Assembly: GCA_914767715.1 (NCBI GenBank)
Contig: OU612068.1
Location: 29,948,001 to 30,012,000, forward strand
Origin: Membranipora membranacea
Lineage: Eukaryota; Bryozoa; Gymnolaemata; Cheilostomatida; Membraniporidae
Reading direction: 5' to 3'
Length of the DNA: 64,000 bases
Under the pieces are notes generated by a model. That model ran no database searches, had not been told where the DNA came from, and worked only from the letters and a program-made list of their open reading frames with translations. Shown here one piece after another: positions 60,901-64,000 of this stretch. A program made the translations under genes and the position numbers. Numbering within the stretch: the first letter of the stretch is position 1; each line of letters begins with the position of its first letter.

Positions 60901-62804
60901 AAGCAATCAGCCCAGATTATGCAGATAAAAGGAAGGTTGTAAGTGTATGAGCATAAAAAGTGGTATGGTAAGTTGTATTTCATATTACGTATGTATGACT
61001 TTGTAATTTGTATTGATCACAATTTTACCTTGATAAAGTATTGCTCCCTGATGTAAGATCTGTCGTACCCAACGTTATGCCCCAAAATGAATCGTGGTAC
61101 CCAGTCTATACGTTGAGGATCATCATGTACAGAAGACTCCATAGATATCAGCTCTTTGTGACGAGGTGGTCGTATACTGTATATAAACTTGTCATCTATC
61201 AGCCTTTCAGAACACCACGAATACCTACAATACAGTCAATCATTAACATATTTAGATAGAGATTGTTAGATTGAGATTGTTTTATTGCTTGTCATCAATG
61301 ATGAAGAAAAATTATAGTGACTGTAAGAAGGCGTTATCATTTAGGAGTCTGATACTAAAAAGTATGAAACTGTTTGAGAAGCGAGTTGTGCGGCACTTAG
61401 CTGACAAAAATGTTTTCCTACCTGGAACATAATATTTGTTCAAAATATGGTCTTCGTCATTAATAAAATTTACTGCAGTACTAAAAAGGTTGGTTTAAAA
61501 TGACTAATTCCCAAATTTTGAAAAAAATGCTGCGTGGATTGTATGTACAAGCTCAAACTAATATGACTTCGATGCAGACATTGGGTTGTGTATGGTGCGT
61601 GTTATATTCCAATATGTAGTGTTGACATAGAAATTTTTGCAACATTGTTACGCAATATGAGTTTAAGATAAAACATTGTAATGTCAAAAATTGTTATCAA
61701 TATAACAACACAAACGGGATTGACTCAGAAATAGCCCTATTAATTTTGAGGTATGATATTCTGGAGGTGGGAGAAAAGGTTTTTATCAATAATTGACACA
61801 AAAGGTATTATAACAAAATGTCACATTTTGTAAGATTGGTGACATATTAGTCGCAAAATTGCAACATAAACCAAACCCAGTTATATATTGAAACATTGCT
61901 GACTGGGAAACTACATGTATATGTAACATTTCGCTCAGATCAGTACTCAGAATGGAATAAAGTTACTCATGATGTGCTTGTTATGATCTTACCATGCTTG
62001 GTCTGAGACAGCAGTAGCCATAACGGGGTAGTTGTCCCTAACATAAGTCTCTATATCAAACACAAGGGCCTCCTCTGTAGGATAATCTACCTGCGTCACA
62101 CTTCCATCACTGTTATATCGATGCCAACCGGCAGCATGCTGCCATTTACTGGGTCGAGGTGGCAGCTTGTATGTATAGAGCTTATCAGCAAGTGTTACAT
62201 ACGGACCAACCTGCTGCATGGTTATGTTCTGAATATGCTCAGTAAGGTTATCACCTTTAAAAATATACAGATGACAGAGTGTTACATTACATAAAGTTAA
62301 AATTTTAAACGTGAATAAATCAAAAGAAAATAAAGTATATAATGGGATTATGACCCACACTGATACACTGATACACCATATATCATATAAAGGACTTTGC
62401 ATTCTGCCTTTATACATCACATCAGTCTAGCGACATTATAATATAGAGATACATCAAAACATAGGGTCAAAGAGTCAACAATGAACATTACCTTTCATGT
62501 GAGGGAGCTGAAAGTCTACTTCAGGCTGTACGCTCATCTCCTTATCAAACAAGTCATGCTCTTTCAAGTGCTGGAAGACCTTGTCGAGTAAGTCAGGACT
62601 GAGCGTATCTGCGTCGCAGGCACCTGAGTCTTTAAACAGTTGTCTATGAATTGAGTCGGACAGCATTTGGATGCCAAGAGGATTTTTCCGTTTGGACTCA
62701 TGATTCTGCTGGTTGTGGTGACAATGGCGACAGATTAACTTCGAGTTACAGACACTTAAAGAAGGGACAAGGCTTGAACCCGCTCTTGAAATTCGATAGG
62801 CCAT
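15852..62804 (-). CDS. POLG: Mitochondrial DNA polymerase gamma, catalytic subunit, 22 coding exons
   Basis: Replicates and proofreads mitochondrial DNA. The 22 exons splice in phase to 1137 codons plus stop over 47 kb; vertebrate POLG is about 1240. The N-terminus [12 protein letters not shown] is basic and serine-rich, as expected for a mitochondrial presequence. Exonuclease motifs: I FDIE (D171, E173), II HNVGYDR (D246), III YCSQD (Y364, D368). A charged accessory region follows at about 430-660. Polymerase motifs: [11 protein letters not shown] (D831), [12 protein letters not shown] (889-899), C HDEVRYL (D1039, E1040). The C-terminus [16 protein letters not shown], then [10 protein letters not shown], lies beyond an 18.4-kb intron. 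No frameshift or stop interrupts the model. The segment between motif B and GGSESEMFN is shorter than in vertebrates. Identity is certain; a few weakly conserved exons rest on phase alone. Confidence 0.96.
15911..16650. other. POLG intron 21
   Basis: A 740-base intron. The open frames inside it are not supported as exons. Confidence 0.65.
16651..16768 (-). CDS. POLG: POLG coding exon 21
   Basis: Residues 1080-1119, [17 protein letters not shown], then MDCKTPSN and YHIPQ. This is the conserved POLG C-terminal block. The ttttacag acceptor and gtaagt donor are both good. It sits 18.4 kb from exon 20 and is easy to miss. Confidence 0.96.
16769..18300. other. POLG intron 20, low-coordinate end
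   Basis: No gene is recognised. A dispersed repeat of about 100 bases at 18175-18275 (gtaaccagaggtttcggga, then gcaaatatgggcagccat) recurs at 29617-29722 in the same orientation. Confidence 0.55.
19010..19912 (+). pseudogene. LINE reverse transcriptase, decayed and split
   Basis: The palm and finger motifs are visible in order: [42 protein letters not shown] and YAYADDT (the catalytic Asp pair). Upstream frames carry stops and a frameshift near 18715. The reading frame resumes exactly after the insertion, at 21553, as [14 protein letters not shown], continuing to a TGA at 21916-21918. The element is inactive. Confidence 0.88.
19913..21544. mobile_element. hAT-type element with 8-bp target duplication
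   Basis: 1632 bases from CATGGGTGGGCAACC to GGTTGCCCACAGCTG, flanked by the exact 8-mer ATCTAGAG (19905-19912 and 21545-21552). Short TIRs containing TGGGCAACC and 8-bp duplications are hallmarks of hAT transposons. Subterminal ggccgca motifs repeat at both ends. No intact transposase is seen; the open frames inside are short, so it is non-autonomous. A cccg microsatellite lies at about 20347-20370. Confidence 0.92.
21553..21918 (+). pseudogene. LINE ORF2 C-terminal part
   Basis: In-frame continuation of the reverse transcriptase after the inserted element. Features such as [15 protein letters not shown] are typical of the region after the RT domain in jockey/CR1-like LINEs. It ends at TGA. 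Confidence 0.8.
22701..22728. repeat. 28-bp perfect palindrome between 8-bp direct repeats
   Basis: CATAGAGTTATTAT followed by its exact complement, immediately flanked on both sides by TTGACTAC (22693-22700 and 22729-22736). Confidence 0.9.
22867..22902. repeat. 36-bp palindrome between 6-bp direct repeats
   Basis: Two 17-base arms (CCATAAACATATAAATA and complement) with an AG spacer, flanked by TCAGAG on both sides. The inverted homologous block near 29190-29205 lacks it, giving an empty site. Confidence 0.88.
22956..23777. other. Spacer inside POLG intron 20
   Basis: Nothing with a convincing coding signature. The GGTATAAAAGGG at about 23064-23075 looks like a TATA box, but no gene follows it. 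Confidence 0.45.
23778..24557 (-). CDS. Single-exon protein of unknown function, 259 aa
   Basis: An uninterrupted minus-strand ORF with biased, protein-like composition. Residues 7-38 ([16 protein letters not shown]...) and 94-123 ([16 protein letters not shown]...) look like a degenerate repeat, each with an acidic helix and a W-x-L core. A cysteine and histidine cluster C159-PD-C162-x4-C167-x2-H170 could bind zinc. The C-terminal part ends with [13 protein letters not shown], then [14 protein letters not shown] recall similar YPNPPG-PYMGH endings in uncharacterised invertebrate proteins but cannot search. It is divergent from the transposase-like gene 0.7 kb away, and both sit inside an inverted-repeat bracket, so it may be an accessory protein of a mobile element. 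A host gene nested in the POLG intron is the alternative. Confidence 0.7.
   Translation of the reverse strand: MEEPQNFRIQFPVSEEEIRLVWTLFEQSRWKLTEADLGPSPEGEDRQTWTLLVTEEQRDSINFMVEGDVITLHEEEINDQGAVANNEPPQRWIFRVFRLTDDEDQQLLQLLEEKNWQLENFLGRPEQINQERADEGEEYPEVNVPRFILVPPRGEMQECPDCFAKPCVTHPSNQQGWWPVVAALPSPRNNLLRKNLYYKFWNMCYIRGLWADERYIQKKEEVHGEVNIRREIMPDCVCKSVRYWYPNPPNVPYMGHKVR
24558..25274. promoter_or_regulatory. Divergent spacer between two intron-nested genes
   Basis: 717 bases between the two start codons. It contains a 13-base G run (24622-24634), a minus-strand TATAAAA at 24599-24605 close to the 259-aa ORF, and TATATAAA at 25162-25169 about 110 bases before the ATG of the transposase-like gene. 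It may act as a bidirectional promoter. Confidence 0.4.
25275..25994 (+). CDS. Transposase-like gene exon 1
   Basis: Residues 1-240: alanine- and serine-rich start, a central [17 protein letters not shown] segment, and a helical [18 protein letters not shown] stretch. It ends at ATG GAG before gtaagaaag. Confidence 0.72.
25275..27976 (+). CDS. Transposase-like protein, two exons
   Basis: Exon 1 is 25275-25994, exon 2 is 27092-27976; the gtaaga donor and ttcttcag acceptor join in phase 0 to 534 residues. The second exon follows a pattern I recall from uncharacterised animal proteins with a DDE-type transposase fold: DARHG (about residue 262), then H-DN-N...LDNWHG, then H-x-Q-FCLKNC, VKHYQGDH, and HVESFN near the end, followed by a KRISFSH segment. 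The D (DILTDARHG), D (LDNWHG) and E (AHVESFN) are candidates for a catalytic triad. The N-terminus is serine-rich and low in conservation. No stop or frameshift breaks it, so it may be recently active or a domesticated host gene. It lies inside POLG intron 20 on the opposite strand. The family name is uncertain. Confidence 0.75.
26112..26850. repeat. 191-bp tandem repeat in the transposase-like gene's intron
   Basis: About 3.8 copies with a period of exactly 191 (the ttgtgtcatgcctactc anchor at 26161, 26352, 26543 and 26734). The inner copies are almost identical and the outer ones diverged. It fills most of the 1.1-kb intron. Confidence 0.95.
27092..27976 (+). CDS. Transposase-like gene exon 2 (putative catalytic core)
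   Basis: Residues 241-534, starting [13 protein letters not shown] and holding all three candidate acidic residues. It ends with TAG at 27974-27976. The opposite-strand open frames here are shadows. Confidence 0.78.
   Translation, partial: ATDKSVSSALTKESEARKQPIDILTDARHGTRKNSRQTDVICIGNKTKKVVAFKTVTSEDDRVAQRHEKLGTVSIYNSLKAQSITIAKHCHDNNASISKYVREEHPETLNQLDNWHGLKQLEKSLQNISKGPKRDHGRTWHNELDDKPHAIRVHAQFCLKNCNGSAENFRTAFVNCVKHYQGDHTNCPYISRCKTDTAAGRFYNPTKKPVFSERAVQLLTDALEKSHMYKNAHLYVEDMSTAHVESFNTTLNVLHDKRISFSHQTYKAKTALAVGFWNEGKEKFCDTVWDHFVD
27977..29157. other. Region after the transposase-like gene
   Basis: No further coding signature. It could be the 3' untranslated region and the right end of the same element. 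Confidence 0.45.
29158..29415. repeat. Right inverted-repeat block around two ORFs
   Basis: 29158-29222 and 29363-29415 are inverted copies of parts of 22531-22955. 29240-29300 (caggggagataatatactc, then agaccctg) is instead in direct orientation to 22617-22680. Together with the left block it brackets about 6.2 kb with two divergent ORFs. Confidence 0.65.
29416..33009. other. Non-coding stretch in POLG intron 20
   Basis: No gene is recognised. It contains the second copy of the 100-base dispersed repeat (29617-29722), a hairpin at 31267-31300 with 16-base arms and one mismatch, and an inverted pair GTACCCATCAAC at 31336-31347 and 31407-31418. Confidence 0.5.
33010..33118 (+). mobile_element. 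LINE 3' end fragment
   Basis: A short stretch ending ccaataaaccttatcttatctta, i.e. with a small TTATC-type tandem tail. Such tails mark the 3' ends of some non-LTR retrotransposons. Only the tail is present. Confidence 0.4.
33128..33873. repeat. Duplicated segment carrying a second copy of POLG exon 18
   Basis: A same-orientation copy of 36695-37440, placed downstream of exons 19 and 20 and thus out of gene order. It does not include the neighbouring exons. Confidence 0.93.
33408..33561 (-). pseudogene. POLG: Displaced copy of POLG exon 18
   Basis: A 154-base exon copy with intact frame and intact splice sites. Its translation differs from the in-order exon only at one position (D to Y in ENVHDG). 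Since 154 is not a multiple of three and its entry phase is 2 while intron 20 is phase 0, splicing it between exons 20 and 21 would break the frame. It is most likely a non-functional copy. Confidence 0.88.
33874..35165. other. POLG intron 20, high-coordinate end
   Basis: No exon is accepted here. It contains T-rich tracts and a small tggtatac repeat near 34550-34585. Confidence 0.5.
35166..35307 (-). CDS. POLG: POLG coding exon 20 (motif C)
   Basis: Residues 1032-1079, [20 protein letters not shown], then [10 protein letters not shown]1039 and E1040 complete the polymerase active site. The phase-0 donor gtgaga matches the acceptor of the exon at 16768. Confidence 0.97.
35308..35998. other. 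POLG intron 19
   Basis: A 691-base intron; nothing recognisable. Confidence 0.6.
35999..36108 (-). CDS. POLG: POLG coding exon 19
   Basis: Residues 996-1032, [20 protein letters not shown], then [13 protein letters not shown], conserved before motif C. Confidence 0.96.
36224..36474. repeat. Dispersed 250-bp repeat, uninterrupted copy
   Basis: The same sequence is found around the family B element at 43560-43588 plus 45546-45745. Here it is uninterrupted apart from an aattaatt expansion, so it shows the approximate empty site. It lies in POLG intron 18. Confidence 0.8.
36695..37440. repeat. Duplicated segment carrying POLG exon 18, original copy
   Basis: About 745 bases matching 33128-33873 in the same orientation with roughly 2 percent differences by eye. 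It includes exon 18 and parts of both flanking introns. Confidence 0.93.
36975..37128 (-). CDS. POLG: POLG coding exon 18
   Basis: Residues 944-995, including [15 protein letters not shown] and [15 protein letters not shown]. It is in correct gene order and joins FMTSRINWV of exon 19 in phase 0. A second, nearly identical copy lies at 33408-33561. Confidence 0.95.
37129..38408. other. POLG intron 17
   Basis: A 1.28-kb intron. Its low-coordinate end (to about 37440) belongs to the duplicated segment that recurs at 33128-33873. The rest is unremarkable. Confidence 0.65.
38409..38575 (-). CDS. POLG: POLG coding exon 17 (motif B)
   Basis: Residues 889-944, starting [19 protein letters not shown] and including MYQATKG. 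It ends in phase 2 before gtgtgt. Confidence 0.95.
38576..39046. other. POLG intron 16
   Basis: A 471-base intron; nothing recognisable. Confidence 0.6.
39047..39153 (-). CDS. POLG: POLG coding exon 16
   Basis: Residues 853-888, [20 protein letters not shown], then SRDEAK, the segment just before motif B. Confidence 0.96.
39204..39362 (+). mobile_element. tRNA-derived SINE
   Basis: A tRNA-like head with B box TGTTCGATTTCC, preceded by tttcaatcgagaggtcc, is followed by a central segment GGTGTCAGGAAGAGCATCC and an A-rich tail. This central sequence resembles the conserved core shared by several animal SINE families (recalled, not searched). It lies in POLG intron 15 on the opposite strand. 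Confidence 0.7.
39363..40496. other. AT-rich part of POLG intron 15
   Basis: Long TA-rich microsatellite stretches (about 39420-39610 and 40290-40480) surround the tandem tRNA-like unit. No exon is seen. Confidence 0.6.
39857..40020. repeat. Tandem duplication flanking a tRNA-like fragment
   Basis: A unit of about 60 bases (catgttataattgtggta, then accaccaagtagtgaaag and an A run) occurs at 39857-39915 and again at 39958-40020. Between them, on the minus strand, lies CCGAGTTCAAGTCCC, a tRNA B-box-like stretch (39921-39955). Confidence 0.7.
40497..40632 (-). CDS. POLG: POLG coding exon 15 (motif A)
   Basis: Residues 808-853, with [20 protein letters not shown]831 of motif A binds catalytic metal. 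It ends [10 protein letters not shown] in phase 1. Confidence 0.97.
41251..41758. mobile_element. MITE family A, copy 2 (TA target)
   Basis: 508 bases between TA at 41249-41250 and TA at 41759-41760, in reverse orientation to 7387-7895. Ends GACAGTTTTCTGAGCTC and its complement. It lies in POLG intron 14. Confidence 0.88.
41908..42079 (-). CDS. POLG: POLG coding exon 14
   Basis: Residues 750-807, including [19 protein letters not shown] and [10 protein letters not shown], the entry to the polymerase domain. Confidence 0.96.
42080..43138. other. POLG intron 13
   Basis: A 1.06-kb AT-rich intron. Nothing recognisable is seen in it. Confidence 0.6.
43139..43296 (-). CDS. POLG: POLG coding exon 13
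   Basis: Residues 698-750, starting [19 protein letters not shown], then YWKNARDRI, as expected after KLPHK. Confidence 0.93.
43973..44580. repeat. Internal tandem units of family B
   Basis: Four or more diverged units of roughly 130 bases. Each has a gtacccagttgtagc-like start, a cagcggcagcatatcc-like middle and a gtgaaatgtta...gtgctgaat-like end. The same array, somewhat rearranged, is in copy 2. Confidence 0.7.
44285..44318. repeat. Palindrome inside family B copy 1
   Basis: 15-base arms ATCCACTGGTCACGC and complement with a CGCA loop. It is absent from copy 2, where the sequence after gcatgcctgtt differs. Confidence 0.85.
45546..45745. repeat. Right part of an older repeat split by family B
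   Basis: Matches 36257-36474 closely (atttaaatatg...gatcggatattaa to cttgtcatgatgaata). The left part of the same repeat lies at about 43560-43588, so copy 1 of family B landed inside this older unit. Confidence 0.8.
46496..46615 (-). CDS. POLG: POLG coding exon 12
   Basis: Residues 658-697, ending [11 protein letters not shown], which matches the conserved GCWFFKLPHK of POLG. Confidence 0.93.
46616..48069. other. POLG intron 11
   Basis: A 1.45-kb intron. It contains a 15-base C run (47611-47625), AT-rich microsatellite DNA (about 47830-48055) and a few gtcatacgcaatat units near 46810-46865. Confidence 0.65.
48070..48253 (-). CDS. POLG: POLG coding exon 11
   Basis: Residues 596-657 of the variable spacer. 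Weak similarity, but an open frame with matching phases on both sides. Confidence 0.8.
48254..48611. other. POLG intron 10
   Basis: A 358-base intron with nothing recognisable. Confidence 0.6.
48612..48705 (-). CDS. POLG: POLG coding exon 10 (acidic)
   Basis: Residues 565-596, a very acidic spacer segment (EEEEEGDV). Low conservation; supported by frame, phase and splice sites. Confidence 0.75.
48828..48941. repeat. 14-bp minisatellite
   Basis: About eight nearly perfect tandem copies of AGGGCGATTATAAT in POLG intron 9, with related AGGGCTAT units on both sides. Confidence 0.95.
49877..50404. mobile_element. Mutator-like MITE with 9-bp target duplication
   Basis: A 528-base element with inverted ends of about 110 bases (TAGTTTAAGTGCTCAAA...), flanked on both sides by the exact 9-mer GGGTAACAG (49868-49876 and 50405-50413). 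Long TIRs plus a 9-bp duplication are typical of Mutator-like elements. It encodes no transposase, so it is non-autonomous. It sits in POLG intron 9. Confidence 0.85.
50492..50658 (-). CDS. POLG: POLG coding exon 9
   Basis: Residues 509-565, with [20 protein letters not shown] and [10 protein letters not shown], conserved in the POLG spacer region. Confidence 0.95.
50659..52059. other. POLG intron 8
   Basis: A 1.4-kb intron without a recognised element or exon. Confidence 0.55.
52060..52154 (-). CDS. POLG: POLG coding exon 8
   Basis: Residues 478-509, ending [14 protein letters not shown], which resembles the region before the PGHPGWYRKL segment of vertebrate POLG. Confidence 0.85.
52155..52694. 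other. POLG intron 7
   Basis: A 540-base intron. Nothing recognisable is seen in it. Confidence 0.6.
52695..52850 (-). CDS. POLG: POLG coding exon 7
   Basis: Residues 426-477, including [20 protein letters not shown], which parallels the DPWLWDLEWD segment of other POLG proteins. Confidence 0.9.
53152..53349 (-). CDS. POLG: POLG coding exon 6 (Exo III)
   Basis: Residues 360-425, starting [14 protein letters not shown] (Y364, D368 of Exo III), then [20 protein letters not shown]. Confidence 0.95.
53572..53715 (-). CDS. POLG: POLG coding exon 5
   Basis: Residues 312-359, including [15 protein letters not shown] and [10 protein letters not shown], matching the segment between Exo II and Exo III. 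Confidence 0.92.
53981..55175. mobile_element. Long imperfect inverted repeat (foldback element)
   Basis: The left arm (53981 to about 54540) and right arm (about 54890 to 55175) are complementary in many blocks, for example acacaaagttgcacaatagg with its complement at 55036-55055, and ggatggataa on both sides. The left flank from 53826 (TAGAGTTTTCGGAGC) resembles the end of MITE family A. It has no coding function. Confidence 0.7.
55475..57368. mobile_element. 1.9-kb TIR element family B, copy 2
   Basis: GGCCAAAAGCAGC to GCTGCTTCTGGCC between TA at 55473-55474 and TA at 57369-57370. 1894 bases, the same internal tandem units as copy 1, no transposase. Confidence 0.87.
57662..57695. repeat. 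34-bp perfect palindrome
   Basis: ATCACAGAGTAAGGATA followed by its exact complement, inside the large TIR element. ATATG occurs just before it (57657-57661) and overlapping its end (57694-57698). Confidence 0.9.
58477..58907. mobile_element. Small MITE with tRNA-like core, nested
   Basis: The arms AGACTTTGTTTGAGGCTGCT and their complement at about 58888-58907 (roughly 42 bases matched) bracket a tRNA-like sequence. It lies inside the large TIR element. Confidence 0.75.
58571..58642 (+). repeat. tRNA-derived sequence
   Basis: An A-box-like AAGTGGCGTGATGG and a perfect B box GGTTCGATTCC with tRNA-like spacing. The T-stem is mostly unpaired, so this is a tRNA-derived pol III promoter and not a working tRNA gene. 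Confidence 0.5.
59778..59810. repeat. 33-bp near-perfect palindrome
   Basis: Two 16-base arms (TCGTTCACTTGTGACA and complement) with a one-base spacer, flanked by caaaatc and caaatc. Confidence 0.85.
60011..60040. repeat. 30-bp palindrome between 7-bp direct repeats
   Basis: Arms CAATGAACTCCCT and complement with a CTTC loop, immediately flanked by GTCTCAG on both sides (60004-60010 and 60041-60047). Confidence 0.88.
60630..60791 (-). CDS. POLG: POLG coding exon 4
   Basis: Residues 258-311, starting [19 protein letters not shown], which is strongly conserved in POLG, then a lysine-rich stretch. Confidence 0.95.
61029..61224 (-). CDS. POLG: POLG coding exon 3 (Exo II)
   Basis: Residues 192-257, from YSWCSERL to [19 protein letters not shown]246 is the Exo II aspartate. 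Confidence 0.95.
61225..61992. other. POLG intron 2
   Basis: A 768-base AT-rich intron. Nothing recognisable is seen in it. Confidence 0.6.
61993..62254 (-). CDS. POLG: POLG coding exon 2 (Exo I)
   Basis: Residues 105-192, including GWHRYNSDG and [13 protein letters not shown]171 and E173 are the Exo I metal ligands. Its tg|gtaag donor joins YSWCSER of the next exon. Confidence 0.95.
62492..62804 (-). CDS. POLG: POLG coding exon 1 (presequence)
   Basis: Residues 1-105. The ATG at 62804 sits in a good context (G at +4). It is followed by the basic presequence and the family motif [17 protein letters not shown]. Confidence 0.93.
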
Positions 62805-63266
62805 CACACACCTAAAGGGATTCTCTCATGTCAACCACCTAGTCTCCTTCCAGACAACTCTAAGCTTGCCTAAAAGAACCAATCCAAATTACAAAATGTT
62901 TCGCACAAGCAAAATTTAAGCTTTCTAAATATGAAATATGAACAAGTCGTTGTTTCATTTAAGCTTCTCCCATAGGATAAGGTGGGTCCTTGCTGTGTGG
63001 AGGGCGTGGTTGCGGGGTTGAGTACATGTAGTCTTGGATGTTTGATGTCTGTTGTTTTCAGCGAAAAGAGTCTCATGGTCACACCATGATCTCAGAAGTA
63101 ATTGTGTGGGCTGTCTAATTGGGATATAGGTTTGATTAATCAATAAGCATTGATTAATTATGATAGCTGGAGCATATGTACTTTACTTTGGCCATGAATT
63201 ATCATGTGTTATTTTGATGGTTAAACTTGACATTGGCAAAATAGAAGGCATATGAAACATCCCAGC

Positions 63267-63388
63267 ATGGGCCCCTGGGACTTACATGTCTTTACTTTGC
63301 CAATGTCCAATATCAACCACCCAAAAAACATGGTGATGGTTGATAGTGGACATTGGCAAAGTAAAGACAGTAAGTCCCAGGGGCCCAT
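63267..63388. repeat. Long hairpin upstream of POLG (1)
   Basis: Arms of about 52 bases, starting ATGGGCCCCTGGGACTTAC and ending with its complement, with few mismatches and a short loop. It may be a foldback element or a structured-transcript source. Confidence 0.88.
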
Positions 63389-63544
63389 GCATCCCAGTGG
63401 TCAATGTAGGACAACTGGTAGCCTGGGCAAGCTGTCTGTATTCACCAGGCTAGGTAGGTCCCAGACAGACTCACACAAACAAGCTTCTCGCAGGTGCAAC
63501 ACACATACAATACATACATGCTTGATGAAAAATGTCGAAAAAAT

Positions 63545-63634
63545 TATAGGCATCTGGAGTTACAAGCATGTATACCTTGCCATATCGATGATGAACACTG
63601 TCAGGTTATACATGCTTGCAACTCCAGATACCTA
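63545..63634. repeat. Long hairpin upstream of POLG (2)
   Basis: Arms of about 33 bases (ATAGGCATCTGGAGTTACAA and complement at 63601-63634) with two or three mismatches and a 23-base loop. Confidence 0.85.
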
Positions 63635-64000
63635 TGCTTCAAAGCCCGGTCTCTCATGCAAGAGTACTAGCCCTTGAGTTACCATACGTACGTACTAAGC
63701 GCTGCATGTATCAATAAATCCGATGGATTTATAAATTTATACATGTGCTTGAGTTACCCGCCATAAAATCCTCCATCTCATTGGCTATTGTGGGTGCTGA
63801 AAAGCTAAAGTTTTCAAACTCCTTGGTTTTACAATATCGATTTTAAGACTGTTTTACCCAGGATACTGTTGAAGTCCTGGTACGATTCGTACTGAGGACG
63901 ATTCGTATGGACGTTTCGTACTTCCCAACTTTTTCTAATTTTTATTTATTTTATGATGGCACAACTCCTTATTAATTCTCATATAGCCTTTTATGTGGCC

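Larger units (their letters stand above)
62805..64000. other. POLG upstream region
   Basis: No further exon is seen. Promoter elements are not recognisable. Two strong hairpins lie at 63267-63388 and 63545-63634, annotated separately. Confidence 0.5.

Noticed and set aside
63252-63677. 141-aa ORF upstream of POLG
   Set aside because: It is made of the two hairpins; both arms are translated, and the protein has no domain-like pattern.

Overview
The window is animal nuclear DNA: AT-rich, with short coding exons between GT/AG introns and many transposon relics. It carries two conserved single-copy animal genes, both on the minus strand, and I rebuilt both exon by exon with matching splice phases. 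One is nitric oxide synthase (NOS; 22 coding exons, 911-10923, about 1117 residues). The other is the catalytic subunit of the mitochondrial DNA polymerase (POLG; 22 coding exons, 15852-62804, about 1137 residues). The compact NOS, the POLG intron structure and the repeats suggest an invertebrate metazoan; the sequence alone does not let me name the phylum.

Layout. 1-910: sequence downstream of NOS. 911-10923: NOS, with a TA-flanked MITE in intron 7. 10924-15851: NOS upstream region and POLG 3' flank, holding a 0.6-kb direct repeat pair that brackets a small inverted-repeat element with a tRNA-like core. 15852-62804: POLG. Its last two coding exons (16651-16768 and 15852-15910) lie beyond an 18.4-kb intron (16769-35165). 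That intron hosts a decayed LINE split by a hAT-type insertion with an 8-bp target duplication, a single-exon 259-residue ORF of unknown function, a two-exon transposase-like gene on the opposite strand with a 191-bp tandem repeat in its own intron, and an intact second copy of one POLG exon. The other POLG introns carry two copies of a 1.9-kb TIR element (one nested in a larger TIR element), a Mutator-like MITE with a 9-bp target duplication, a second copy of the NOS-intron MITE, tRNA-derived SINEs and minisatellites. 62805-64000: POLG upstream region with two long hairpins.

Biology. NOS makes NO from arginine. This protein keeps the zinc, heme, calmodulin-like, FMN, FAD and NADPH parts but lacks both usual autoinhibitory elements. 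POLG copies mitochondrial DNA and keeps all three exonuclease and all three polymerase motifs. I see no sign that the two neighbours work together. The least described material is the mobile DNA: the divergent ORF pair at 23.8-28.0 kb bracketed by inverted repeats, and several short palindromes each sitting exactly between short direct repeats.
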